Positions 42,064 to 54,098 of a stretch of 64,000 bases of DNA are shown in pieces. The position numbers and the translations under genes were made by a program. The stretch is from assembly GCF_018294505.1 (NCBI RefSeq), contig NC_057800.1, forward strand, positions 174,606,396 to 174,670,395. The letters are read 5' to 3'. Every line of letters starts with the position of its first letter. The first letter of the stretch is position 1. The notes below the pieces were generated by a model. It saw only the letters and a program-made list of their open reading frames with translations. It did no database searches and was not told the DNA's origin. The stretch comes from Triticum aestivum (taxonomy: Eukaryota > Streptophyta > Magnoliopsida > Poales > Poaceae).

Positions 42064-42517
42064 GAGACTTTCTCCTTTTTTGTCTTCTCCACACAACCTC
42101 CATCATTATATTCTATTCCACTCATAGTGCTATGTCCATGGCTTTGCATGAAAGTTGAAAAAAGTTTGAGATTACTAAAGTATGAAACAATTGCTTGGCT
42201 TGTCATCGGGGTTGTGCATGATGGGAGCATTTTTGTGTGATGAAAATGAAGCATAGCCAAACTATATGATTTTGTAGGGATAAGCTTTCTTTGGCCATGT
42301 TTGTTTGAGAAGACATGATTGCTTGGTTAGTATGCTTGAAGTATTATTATTTTTATGTCAATATTAAACTTTTGTCTTGAATCTTATGGATCTGAATATT
42401 CTTGCCACAATAAAGAAGATTACATTGATAAATATGTTAGGTAGCATTCCACATCAAAAATTCTATTTTTATCATTTACCTACTCGAGGACGAGCAAGAA
42501 TTAAGCTTGGGGATGCT
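42064..42517 (+). other. F internal 3' end with polypurine tract
   Basis: No gene is present. It ends TTAAGCTTGGGGATGCT (42501-42517), the polypurine tract before the second F LTR. Confidence 0.8.
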
Positions 42518-43111
42518 TGATACGTCTCCAACGTATCTATAATTTTTTATTGTTCCATGCTATTGTGTAATCATCCTTGGATGTTTTATATGCATTTATA
42601 TGCTATTTTATATGATTTTGGGACTAACGTATTAACCTAGAGCCCAGTGCCAGTTTCTGTTTTTTCCTTGTTTTTGAGCATCGCAGAAAAGGAAAATCAA
42701 ACGGAGTCCAATTGACGTGAAATTTCACGAAGATCATTTTTGGACCAGAAGAAGCCCACAGAGTACCGGAGATGGGCCAGAAGAGTCCCGAGGCCACCAC
42801 GAGGGTGGGGGCGCGCCGTACCCCCTAGGTGCACCCCCTACCATGTGGCCGCCTCAGAGATCCCCCTGACTTGTCCCCGACGCCAACACCTCTTATATAT
42901 ACAGAAACCTCCAGAAAATAACCTGGATCAGGAGTTCCGCTGCCGCAAGCCTCTATAGCCACCGAAAACCAATCTAGACTCATTCCGGCACCCTGCCGGA
43001 GGGGGGAATCCCTCTCCGGTGGCCATCTTCATCATCCCGGCGCTCTCCATGATGAGGAGGGAGTAGTTCACCCTCGGGGCTGAGGGTATGTACCAGTAGC
43101 TATGTGTTTGA

Positions 43112-43142
<31 letters not shown>

Positions 43143-44216
43143 TTCTTGATTCGGCACGATCTTGATGTACCGCGAACTTTGCTATTATGGTTGGATCTTA
43201 TGATGTTTCTCCCCCTCTACTCTCTTGTGATAGATTGAGTTTTCCCTTTGAAGTTATCTTATCTGATTGAGTCTTTAAGGATTTGAGAACACTTGATGTA
43301 TGTCTTGCATGTGCTTATCTATGGTGACAATGGGATATCACTGATCGACTTAATGTATGTTTTGGTGATCAACTTGAGAGTTCCGTGACCTCCTGAACTT
43401 ATGCATAGGGGTTGGCACATGTTTTCGTCTTGACTCTCCGGTAGAAACTTTGGAGCACTCTTTGAAGTTCTTTGTGTTGGTTGAATAGATGAATCTGAGA
43501 TTGTGCGATGCATATTGTATAATCATATCCATAGATCCTTGAGGTGACATTGGAGTTTCTAGGTGACATTAGGGTTTTGGTTGATTTGTGTCTTAAGGTG
43601 TTATTCTAGTACGAACTCTAGGATAGATTGAACGGAAAGAATAGCTTTGTGTTATTTTACTACAGACTCTTGAATAGATCGATCAAAAAGAATAACTTTG
43701 AGGTGGTTTCATACCCTACAATAATCTCTTTGTTTGTTCTCCTCTATTAGTGAATTTGGAGTGACTCTTTATTGCATGTTGAGGGATAGTTATATGATCC
43801 AATTATGTTATTATTGTTGAGAGAACTTGCAATAGTGAAAGTATGAACCCTAGGCCTTGTTTCCTAGCATTGCAATACCGTTTTCGCTCACTTTTATCAT
43901 TAGGTACCTTGCTGTTTTTATATCTTCAGATTACAAAAGCCTACATCTACCATCCATATTGCACTTGTATCACTATCTCTTCGCCGAACTAGTGCACCTA
44001 TACAATTTACCATTGTATTGGGTGTGTTGGGGACACAAGAGACTCTTTGCTATTTGGTTGCAGGGTTGTTTGAGAGAGACCATCTTCATCCTACGCCCCC
44101 CAAGGATTGATAAACCTTAGGTCATCCACTTGAGGGAAATTTGCTACTGTCCTACAAACCTCTGCACTTGGAGGCCCAACAACGTCTACAAGAAGAAGGT
44201 TGTGTAGTAGACATCA
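42518..44216 (+). repeat. F LTR, second (shared) copy
   Basis: The 1,699-bp LTR has the same ends as the first copy. A CT run lies at about 43112-43138. A polypurine tract precedes it and a primer site follows it, so it serves as 3' LTR of the left element and 5' LTR of the right one. Confidence 0.92.
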
Positions 44217-44226
44217 AGCTCTTTTC

Positions 44227-44244
44227 TGGCGCCATTGCCGGGGA
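44227..44244 (+). promoter_or_regulatory. Primer-binding site of the second F copy (tRNA-Asp)
   Basis: TGGCGCCATTGCCGGGGA is complementary, with one mismatch, to the 3' end of plant tRNA-Asp, the primer usual in Athila-type elements. Confidence 0.8.
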
Positions 44245-44361
44245 GGTTATCACTTGAAGGTATATCTTTAGATCTTGCAATCGAATCTTTTAGTTTCTTG
44301 TTTTATCACTAGTTAGTCTATAAAAGAAAATTAGAAAAAAATAGAATTAAGGTTGCCTCAT

Positions 44362-44839
44362 ATGCTTCATCTTTTTAATGTCTTTCGTGAAAATAAGGAT
44401 TCCGATAATTGTGCCAAAGTGTTAGAAGAAGAATGTCTCAAATGTTTGGCACTAAATCTTTGGATGATGAGCATGATTGCAATATTTTAGTATGAATTCT
44501 TTGAATATCCATGATGCTAATGATATGCAAAGCCACAAGCTTGGGGATTCTATGTTTGATGAAGATGATATTTTTTGTCCCCCAAGTTTTGATGAGCAAA
44601 TTTATCTTGATGATAGCATGCCTCCTTTTTATGATGATTATATTGATGAAAGTGGGTTTGGAAGAGTGTCAACGTTAGGAAGTAATGATCCCACTATTTT
44701 GGAGGGTGTTGAATCTTATTCTGATAATTGTGAAAGTGGGTTTGGAGAGGTCATGACTTTAGTTAATGTTAATCCCACTATTTTGGAAGAGTGTAAACTT
44801 TGCATACATGTGGATCGGGGTAAGAATATGTTTTGGTGA
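44362..44839 (+). pseudogene. Second copy of the F acidic ORF, frameshifted
   Basis: It is nearly identical to 38028-38501. Two one-base deletions near the front (around 44437 and 44487) break the first 40 codons. From the ATG at 44477 the rest is open (MNSLNIHDANDMQSHKLG to the end), so a shortened product would be possible. Confidence 0.75.
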
Positions 44840-46592
44840 TAGCTATATTGTTGAATTTGCTTATGATCCTACATGTAATTATTATTAGGGAGGAATATAT
44901 GCTTGTGGGAGTTGCAAAAATATCAAGTTTCCTCTCTATGTGCTTAAATTCCGGAACTTATGCCTGTTTTACCTTCCTATGCAAGTTGATTCTTGTTCCC
45001 ATAAGTTGTTTGCTCCCAAAATCCCTATGCATAGGAAGTGGGTTAGACTTAAATGTGCTAGTTATATTCTTCATGATGCTCTCTTGATGTTTCAATTCTT
45101 ATATTTTATGTGAGCATCATTGAAATAATCATGCCTAGCTAGGGGCATTAAACGATAGCGCTTGTTGGGAGGCAACCCAATTTTACTTTTGTTCCTTGCT
45201 TTTTGCTCCTGTTTAGTAATAAATAATTCATCTACACTCTATTTAGATGTGGTTTTATGTTGAAAAATTATTGTTTGTGCCAAGTAGAACCTTTGGGAAG
45301 ACTTGGGTGAAGTCTTTGTGATCTTGCTGTAAAAAATAGAAACTTTAGTGCTCACGAGATTAGCTACCATTTTTTACTGGAGAGTGCTATTAAGTTGATT
45401 CTTTTTGAAGATGATTAATAGAAAAATTACTCACGTCCACCTATTTTTTTTTATTTCCATAAGTATACGTTTGATACAGATTACTACATACTATTCTATT
45501 TTTGTCAGATTCTGTTTCCTATGTGTTGTTTGCTTATTTTGATGAATCTATGATTAGTATCAGAGGGTATGAACCATAGAGAAGTTGGAATACAGTAGAT
45601 ATTACACGAATATGAATTTAGAATGAGTTCACAACAGTACCTAAGTGGTGATTTATTTTCTTATACTAACGGAGCTTACGAGTTTTCTGTTAAGTTTTGT
45701 GTTATGAAGTTTTCAAGTTTTGGGTAAAGATTCGATGGACTATGGAATAAGGAGTAGCAAGATCCTAAGCTTGGGGATGCCCAAGGCACCTCAAGGTAAT
45801 ATTCAAGGACAACCTAGAGCCTAAGCTTGGGGATGCCCCGGAAGGCATCCCCTCTTTCGTCTTCGTTCATCGGTAACTTTACTTGGAGCTATATTTTTAT
45901 TCACCACATGATATGTATTTTGCTTGGAGCGTCATTTTTTTTGCTTGCTGTTTGAATAAAATACCAAGATCTTAAATTCTTAAGTGTTAGAGAGTATTCA
46001 CATAGTTGTATAATTATTTGACTACTCATTGATCTTCACTTATATCTTTCGGAGTAGTTTGTCATTTGCTCTAGTGCTTCACTTATATCTTTTTAGAGCA
46101 CGGTGGTGGTTTTATTTTGAAGAAACAGATGAACTCTCGTGCTTCACTTATATTATTTTGAGAGTCTTTACAACAGCATAGTAATTTTTTGGGTTATAAA
46201 ATTAGTCCTAATATGATAGGTATCCAAGATGGGTATAATAAAAACTTTCATATAGAGTGCATTGAATACTATGAGAAGTTTGATACTTGATGATTGTTTT
46301 GAGATATGAATATGGTAATATTAGAGTCGTGCTAGTTGAGTAATTGTGAATTTGAGAAATACTTGAGTTGAGGTTTGCAAGTCCCGTAGCATGCATGTAT
46401 GGTAACCGTTGTGTAACAAATTTGAAACATGAGGTGTTCTTTGATTGTCTTCCTTATGAGTGGCGGTCGGGGACGAGCGATGGTCTTTTCCTACCAATCT
46501 ATCCCCCTATGAGCATGCGCATAGTTCTTGGTTTTTGATGACTTGTAGATTTTTGCAATAAGTATATGCGTTCTTTATGACTAATGTTGAGC
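44840..46592. other. F internal non-coding region, second copy, truncated
   Basis: It follows the first copy (38502 to about 40270) with small indels. It ends abruptly at 46592, where the tandem repeat starts. No gene. Confidence 0.75.
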
Positions 46593-46862
46593 TATATATG
46601 AATGCATGCCCCCTCCCCCTCAACCGAGGTTCACCTAGCAAAGTGCGAAGTAGCTAGCAGCCCCCCTCCTCCCTCGTGTCGGCACGAAGTTAATACTAAG
46701 CTATATATGAATGCATGCCCCCCCCAACCAAGGTTCACCTTAGCAAAGTGCGAAGTAGCTAGCAGCCCCCCTCCCTCGTGTCGTCACGAAGGGAATCCTA
46801 AGCTATGAATGCATGCCCCCCAACCGAGGTTCACCTAGCAAAGTGTGAAGTAGAGCTAGCAA
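46593..46862. repeat. ~100-bp tandem repeat, left block
   Basis: Units start with GGTTCACCTAGCAAAGTG at 46628, 46732 and 46828 (periods 104 and 96 bp), preceded by a partial unit. Each has a C-run, CCTCGTGTCGGCACGAAGG (a short inverted repeat, TCGTG/CACGA) and CTATATATGAATGCATGCC. It stops at 46862, where E begins. Confidence 0.87.
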
Positions 46863-48619
46863 AATTTTCTGGCTGAAAATGAGGATTTCGGTTTAAAATC
46901 CGGTTCAAGGGAAAGATGTCTCCCATAAAGCTTTGAAGCTCTCAATATCCGGTTTAAAATCACGGTTCAAGAAGAATTTATCTCTTGCAAAAAGTTAAGG
47001 GTTGCCAAAGAGGACCTGTTTCCATGATGTGCGGTTCAAACATGGGTATCCTGCCTTATTTGCTTATCATATTATTGATCACTTGGGGGCTTGGTCATAT
47101 TCGAACCATAGCTACACCTCTTGATCGGCGTAAGGCCACCAGGGAAATCAGTTAGGGGTCAAAGAGAGTGTTGCAAAAAGCACCAACTCAAACATAGACA
47201 CCCATTAAGCACAGCTCACAAAGTTACTTGGGGGCTCTTTGTGCAAAGCAATAAGGAGTTTGAAAGAACCCTTGTAATTGGCTATCAAGCCACGGCTTGG
47301 AAGCCTGGTGTATTCACCTAAAACCCCGGGTTAACCTGCCTTCATCAAGTAAGCCACTCCTATCCAGGTAATCCTGGAATGACCCGCCGAACGTTTGACA
47401 AGTCAATCTTATACAGACCCTGAACTTGTCAAAGTTAAAATGACGATTGGTTAGTTGGAGGCCCATCTTAAAAGGCTTTGCAAAATGGTTTAACTCAGCG
47501 GCCTGGCAGCCCATGAAAATCCTCGATTTAGGGCCTGGCAGCCCATGAAAAGCCTTGCATATTTCTGTTGTTTTTGTTGTTTTCATGATAAGGGATTTAT
47601 AAACATTTTTCTGACAAACCGGTGTTCATTATAAACTGGCGTGACTTTCAGATGCTTCGTTGTTAGTACATGATCAAATTCTAAACTGGTAGCGCATTGC
47701 TCCGGAATGGTCTTGACTAGATGTCACCAACCTTATATGAACAAGTCAACGGCTTTTTAGCCCAATATGATTTCTACATGAACCGGCAAGAGGGCCAGGA
47801 GTTATCAGCACTTCGGATTGATGTTTTTACCTCTACCATACAATCAGTTGGTCAGCCAACGAGGATGCTTTTTAGTTTTCATATGCAGGATCATAAAGGA
47901 TTATGCATACATGAATTCCATAAGTGGAGCAAGTTGTCAGTACACTATCAAATCATAATCCGGAGACTATCAGCCCGGTTTGGTTTCGACTATAAGTCAC
48001 CAGAATTGAATATGGATAAACCGGTGTTTATCACAACCCGGTACGGTTTTATCATAAACCGTCATAATATGACGGGAGTTATCATACACAAGATTTGGGT
48101 TATCACCCTTACTAAAAAAAGTTGGTAAACCAACAATGTGATTCAATGTCACAGGTATGATCTATTTCATATTTGATTATTCTTAAGTGCAGCCTTGGTT
48201 ATAAACCCGGGTTATATGTTGGGCATTATGACCCGTCCGGCGGTAAACTACCAGGACACTTTAAACTTGTTGTATGCAGAAACAGGTTTGTTAAACCGGC
48301 CTAGCTTTGGACTATAAGTCGCTAGTATATATATTTGGATTGTGCCATTGGAATCATGCGCTTGTAAATCATTGGGTTATATTATTCAAATAGCCAAACT
48401 TGGCTGAATTTTCATTATGATATTGAATGAATAAGGTTTTCATACCGGATTATATTATCCTGAATAACCAACATGGCTGGATTTTTATGGTTATTAATAA
48501 CCGGTATTATTAAGTTTTCAAAGTTGCTTTAGCGCAATGGCTATTATTTTATCAAAGGATATGATTTATTCTACAATGAAAGAAATAGTCCCGAGTCGTT
48601 GCAGGCTTACAACCCGGCA

Positions 48620-49146
48620 CTTGGGGGCTACATTATTCAAATTGAGATTACATGCAAGTCTCATGTCGTTGCAAGCATGCACCATGACACTTGGGGGCTA
48701 ATACAAAGTCATTTTTACTAGTCTTATTGAAGACCCAACTCATCATATTATAATGAGCCGGCCCTTGGGGGCTACCAATTGCTCCTGTCAACAATTCAAG
48801 TATATATCAAGTCCCGGTTCAGTATTATCTTACTAAGCCGGCCCTTGGGGGCCACACGTTGCTGTTCAAAGTTTACAATATTATATTTACAAAGTCCCTG
48901 CTCATTATTGCATAATGTCCCGGCCCTTGGGGGCTACACAGGTTGAAGTTTTTATGAGCATCAAGCAATTACAAGTCCTAGGTTGCTGCAAGCATGACAA
49001 CCCGACACTTGGGGGCTACATATGTGGAATACTCAATTCTGACTAAGTGACTGGGATGAACAAGATGGATTTCTTCAAAATTGGTAGTATTTATATTGAA
49101 GCAAGTCTTAAGCCATCACTTTGTTCTGCTCAAGACTTGGGGGCTA
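48620..49146 (+). repeat. Seven polypurine-like motifs at regular spacing in E
   Basis: CTTGGGGGCTA (or one-base variants) occurs at 48620, 48690, 48764, 48844, 48926, 49008 and 49136, mostly 70-82 bp apart and often preceded by CCCGGC or ATGACA. Two looser copies lie at 47082 and 47227. The real polypurine tract, ACGGGGGGCTAA, is at 49655-49666. Confidence 0.88.
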
Positions 49147-49666
49147 CAAGTATTATATTATTATCGAAGAAATATTTTCAAATTCTCTGTTTGAGCAAAC
49201 CAGATTGACCCGGTGTCACCAATCATTATGACCCTGTGGCTGCAATTCGGCGTCATCAATAATCATGAACCAACGTTCTGAATCAGCGTTGGCAACAATC
49301 ATGGCCCGGAATTACCAGTGTTTATAACCCAACAATGGTGGTAATCATAAACCGGCAAGTTCTACATCTTCAAGTCGGCTGAATATCAGTTGAATATTTG
49401 AAGACCAATATTTTTGTCAAATCAAAGCATTAAAGGCCGATTCGAATGGATTCTTTATTTACAAAATATCTTCTGCAAGCAAATTGATTATGAAGTTGGT
49501 CTATTGACTCGGATTTTCTAGAAGGAGGAAATAACATGGATTTAAGGATGATTAGGTGCCGGTTTACATGAATTTTTAACCTGGAGTACAACTTGTCAAA
49601 GTTGTTCTTGTGTTTGTTTACAGGATCAGTTTACCATGGATAAATCCAAGCTAAACGGGGGGCTAA

Positions 49667-50310
49667 TGTCGGGGATATACCCCGTAGCGTAAACCGGCGG
49701 AAGTATAACCCGGCCGGACTTGGCGGTTTACTTGAGACCCGGCTGACACTTGGCAATTCACTGGCGACCCGCCCTAACTTGGCGGTTTACAAGCAACCCG
49801 CCTGAAAATTATGACTCATTGGTAACCCGGTGGGCAGGACAGACGGATGACAAGGCCCAAGGCCCAGAAGGCCGGTTTATGCTAATGGTGGGCCGGTTTA
49901 AGAGAAAAGGTGTATTTCCCTTACAAGGAGTCAAGACCCGGACTTGTATCCGGTTTGTATTAGAAGATAGACTAGTCCTAATCCTAATAGGAATCCACAT
50001 GTAACCCGCCCCTTCAACATATATAAGGAGGGGCAGGGCACCCCAAGAGGGACAAGATTCACAAGTTCCACGAGTTGGACAAGTTAGGTTTAGACAGACA
50101 ACTCAATAGCTCTCGAGATAGAGCTCCTTTGTAATCGTGATCATCATCATCAATATCAACGAAGCAGGACGTAGGCTTTTACCTCCACCGTGAGGGGCCG
50201 AACCTGGGTAAAACATCGCGTCTCTCGTCCCACACAACCCCTCTCAAGCTACCACATAGATGCGTTGGCCTCGCGACTAAGTCCTGACACTAAGGACATC
50301 TGCCGTGACA
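49667..50310 (+). repeat. 3' LTR of E
   Basis: The LTR runs TGTCGGGGATATACCCCG to TGCCGTGACA. A TATATAAG box lies at 50020-50027. The part after it (50155-50225) shares words with the W LTR (AGCAGGACGTAGG, GGGCCGAACCTGGGTAAAA). Confidence 0.82.
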
Positions 50311-51070
50311 ATTCCACGACAGGGTCTGTGATCTGAAGATTATCCTCATTGTTGCACAGAAGAATTATGTCCTTGATGCACCGCTAGGTGACAGACCTAT
50401 TGCAAGAGCAGATGCACACGTTATGAACGTTTGACAAAGCTCGGTATGATGAGTACTTAATAGTTTAGTGCACCATGCTTTACAGCTTAGAATCGGGACT
50501 TCAAAAACTTTTTGAACGCCATGGAACATATAAGATGTTCTAAGAGTTGAAATTGGTATTTCATACTCATGCCCGTGTCGAGAAGTATGAGACCTTTGAC
50601 AGTACTTTGCCTACAAGGTGGAGGAGAATAGCTCAACCAGTGAGCATGTGCTCAGACTGTCTGGGTACTACAATTGCTTGAATCAAGTGGGAGTTAATCT
50701 TCTAGATTAGATAGTAATTGATAAAGTTCTCTAGTAACTATCACCAAGTTACTAGAACTTAGTGATGAACTATAATATGCAAGGGATGATGAAAGTAATT
50801 CCCAAGCTCTTCGTGATGCTGAAATCGGTGAAGGTAGAGATCAAGAAATAGCATCAAGTGTTGATGGTTAACAAGACCACTAGTTTCAAGAAAAGGGCAA
50901 AGGGAAAGAAAGAGGAACTTCAAAGAAGAAAGGCAAGCAAGTTGCCACTCCCATGAAGAATCTCAAAGCTAGACCCAAGCCTGGAACTGAGTGCTTCTAC
51001 TGCAAAGGAAATGGTCACTGTAAGTGGAACTGCCCTAGATACTTGGCGGATAAGAATGATGGCAAAGTGA
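50311..51070 (+). pseudogene. gag: C3 gag, decayed
   Basis: It begins inside the conserved RDLRIILIAAQKNY region (here DLKIILIVAQKNYV) and runs to an intact zinc knuckle, CFYCKGNGHCKWNC (about 50994). Numerous stops and small indels lie between, for example around 50430, 50640 and 50730. It aligns with gag of C1 and C2. Confidence 0.82.
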
Positions 51071-51089
51071 ACAAAAGTATATATTTGAT

Positions 51090-51300
51090 ATACATGTTAT
51101 TGATGTGTACTTTACTAGTGTTTATAACAGCACCTCAGTATTTGATACTGGTTCAGTTACTAAGAGTAGTAACTCGAAACGGGAGTTGCAAAATAAACAG
51201 AGACTAGTTAAGGGCGAGGTGATGATGTGAGTTGGAAGTGATTCCAAGGTTGATAAGATCACCATTGCACACTCCCTTTACCTTCGGGATTAGTGTTGAA
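51090..51300 (+). pseudogene. pr: C3 protease remnant
   Basis: The active-site motif FDTGSV is kept (Asp codon 51144-51146), the only one of the Copia copies here with it intact. Stops follow near 51208 and 51228. It is equivalent to the segment at 31234-31482 in C1, where the motif is mutated. Confidence 0.72.
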
Positions 51301-51441
51301 CCTAAAATAAATGTTATTTGGTGTTTGCGTAAAGCATAATATGATTGGATCGTGTTTATTGCAAAATGGTTATTCATTTAAGTCAAGCATAATTGTTATT
51401 CTGTTTACATGAATAAAACCTTCTGAGGTCATACACCCAAG

Positions 51442-52355
51442 GTGAATGGTTTATTGAATCTCGATCGTAGTAATACACATATTCATAATATTGAAGCCAA
51501 AATATGCAAAGTTAATAATGATAGTGCAACTTATATGTGGCACTACCGTTTAGGTCATATTGATGTAAAGCGCATGAAGAAACTCCATGCTGATGGGCTT
51601 TTGGAATCACTTGATTATGAATCATTTGATGCTTGCGAACCATGCCTCGTGGGCAAGATGACTAAAACTCCATTCTTCAGAACAATGGAGCAAGCAACTG
51701 ACTTATTGGAAATAATACATACTGATGTATGCAATCCGATGAGTGTTGAGGCTCGCGGTGGGTATTGTTATTTTCTGATCTTCACAGATGATCTGAGCAG
51801 ATATGGGTATATCTAGTTGATGAAACATAACTTTGAAACATTTGAAAAGTTGAAAGAATTTCAGAGTGAAGTGGAAATCATCGTAACAAGAAAATAAAGT
51901 TTCTACGATCTGATCGTGGAGGAGAATATTTGAGTTACGAGTTTGGTCTTCATTTGAAACAATGCGGAATAGTTTCACAACTCACGCTACCTGGAACACC
52001 ACATCGTAATGGTGTATCCGAACGTCATAACCGTACTTTATTAGATATGGTGCAATCTATGATGTCTCTTACCGATTTATCACTATCGTTTTGGGGTTAT
52101 GCATTAGAGACAGTTGGATTCACGTTAAATAGGGCACCATCTAAATCCATTGAGATGACACCATATGAACTGTGGTTTAGCAAGAAACCTAAGCTGTTGT
52201 TTCTTAAAGTTTGGGGTTGCGATGCTTATGAGAAAAAGTTTCCTACCGACAAGCTCGAACCCAAATCGGATAAACGTGTCTTCATAGGATACCCAAAGGA
52301 GACAGTTGGGTACACCTTCTATCACAGATCCGAAGGCAAGATAATTTCTTGCTAA
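51442..52355 (+). pseudogene. int: C3 integrase, frameshifted
   Basis: It has a pre-integrase zinc-binding region (MWHYRLGHID, ACEPCLVGK), then a core with IHTDVCNPM (first Asp), RSDRGGEYLS (second Asp) and GVSERHNRTLLD (Glu). The C-terminal part contains PYELWFSKKP and VFIGYPKETVGY. A TAG after YGYI (51817) and a one-base deletion near 51879 break the link between the halves. Catalytic residues remain present in the two pieces. Confidence 0.85.
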
Positions 52356-52559
52356 GAATGGATCATTTCTAGAGAAGGAGTTTATCTTGAAACAAGTGAG
52401 TGGGAGGAAAGTAGAACTTGATGAGGTAATTGTACCTTCTCCAGAATTGGAAAATAGTTCATCACAAAAATCAGTTCCAGTGATTCCTACACCAATTAGT
52501 GAGGAAGCTAATGATGATGATCATGAAACTTCAGATCAAGTTACTACCGAACCATGATG

Positions 52560-53890
52560 AACCTATTAGGTCAATCGGAGTACGGTCTGCACCAGAGTGG
52601 TACGGTAATCCTATTCTGGAAATCATGTTACTAGACCATGATGAACCTATGAACTATGAGGAAGCGATGATGAGCCCATATTCCGCAAAATGGCCTGAGG
52701 CCATGAAATCTGAGATGGGATCCATGTATGAGGACAAAGTATGGACTTTGATTGACTTGCCCGATGATCGGTGAGGCATTAAGAATAAATGGATTTTCAA
52801 GAGGAAGACGAACACTGATAGTAGTGTTACTATCTACAAAGCTCGAATTGTCGCAAAAGGTTTTCGACAAGTTCAAGATGTTGACTACAATGAGATTTTC
52901 TCACTCGTAGCAATGCTTAAGTCTGTCCGAATCAAGTTAGCAATTGACACATTTTATGAAATCTAGCAAATGGATGTCAAAACTGCATTCCTTAATGGAT
53001 TTCGTAAAGAAGAGTTGTATATGATGCAACAAGAAGGTTTTGTCAATCCTAAAGGTGCTAACAAACTGTGCAAGCTCCAGTGATCCATCTATATATGGAC
53101 TGGTGCAAGCATCTCGGTGTTGGAATATATGCTTTGATAAAGTGATCAAAGCATATGGTTTTATACAGACTTACAGTGAAGCCTGTATTTACAAGAAAGT
53201 GAGTGGGAGTACTACCACATTTCTGATAAGTATATGTGAATGACATATTGTTGATCGGAAATAATGTAGAATTTTCTGGAAAGCATAAAGGAGTGTTTAA
53301 AAAGAGTTTTTTAAAGAAAGACCTCGATGAAGCTACTTACACATTGAGCATCAAGATATATATAGATAGATCAAGATGCTTGATATATTTTCAATGAGTA
53401 CATACCTTCACAAGATTTTGAAGTGGTTCAAAATGGAAAGGTCAAAGAAGGTGTTCTTGCCTGTGTTGCAAGGTGTGAAGTTCAGTAAAGACTCAAAACC
53501 CGACCACGGCAAAAAATAGAAAGAGAATGAAAAGTCATTCCCTATGCCTCAGTCATAGGTTCTATAAAGTATACTATGCTGTGTACCAGACCTATTGTAT
53601 ACCTTAGCATGATTTTGGCAAGGGAGTATAATAGTGATCTAGGAGTAGATAACTAGACATCGGTCAAAAATATCCTTAGTGGAATAACGAAATATTTCTC
53701 GGTTATGGAGGTGACAAAGAGTTCTTCGTAAATAGTTACATCGATGCAAGCTTTGACACCAATCTGGATGACTCTAAGTCTCGATCTAGATACATATTGA
53801 AAGTGGGAGCAATTAGCTAGAGTAGCTCCTTGCAAAGCATTGTAGACATAGAAAATTTGCAAAATACATACAGCTCTGAATGTGGCAGAC
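52560..53890 (+). pseudogene. rt-rnh: C3 reverse transcriptase and RNase H, decayed
   Basis: RT segments are KWIFKRKTN, ARIVAKGFRQVQDVDY, QMDVKTAFLNG and SIYGLVQASRCW. The catalytic YVDD box near 53230-53243 reads YVND, so one catalytic Asp is lost. Stops occur near 52772, 52964 and 53081, and several frame changes follow. An RNase H remnant (YIDASFDTNLDDSKS) lies near 53739. It cannot encode an active enzyme. Confidence 0.83.
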
Positions 53891-54098
53891 CCGTTGACTA
53901 AATTTCTCTCATAAGCAAAACATGATCACTCTTTGGGTGTTAATCACATAGCGATGTGAACTAGATTATTAACTCTAGCAAACCCTTTGGGTGTTAGTCA
54001 CATGGAGATGTGAACTAATCACATAAAGATGTGAACTATTGGTGTTAAATCACATGACGATGTGAACTAGATTATTGACTCTAGTGCAAGTGGGAGAC

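Larger units (their letters stand above)
36212..46592 (+). mobile_element. Family F pair: LTR-internal-LTR-internal, non-autonomous
   Basis: LTRs lie at 36212-37884 and 42518-44216. Each is followed by a primer site and the same internal sequence (37885-42517 and 44217-46592). The second internal copy stops at 46592, where homology to about 40270 of the first ends, and no third LTR is seen. There is no target duplication around 36212-44216 (TGTGC against AGCTC), as expected if two elements recombined rather than one inserting. The internal regions carry one small acidic ORF and no gag or pol. The LTRs look Fatima-like. An A solo LTR interrupts the first internal copy. Confidence 0.85.
46863..50310 (+). 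mobile_element. Gypsy-type element E, 5'-truncated
   Basis: It has an internal region (46863-49666) and a 644-bp 3' LTR (49667-50310), with no 5' LTR. The internal part is AT-rich. I find no gag or pol. A 135-codon frame at 47721-48128 (MSPTLYEQVNGFLAQYDF) is not recognised and may be chance or an extra ORF. The 3' side joins C3 gag at ATTCC. It is probably a non-autonomous family. Confidence 0.75.
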
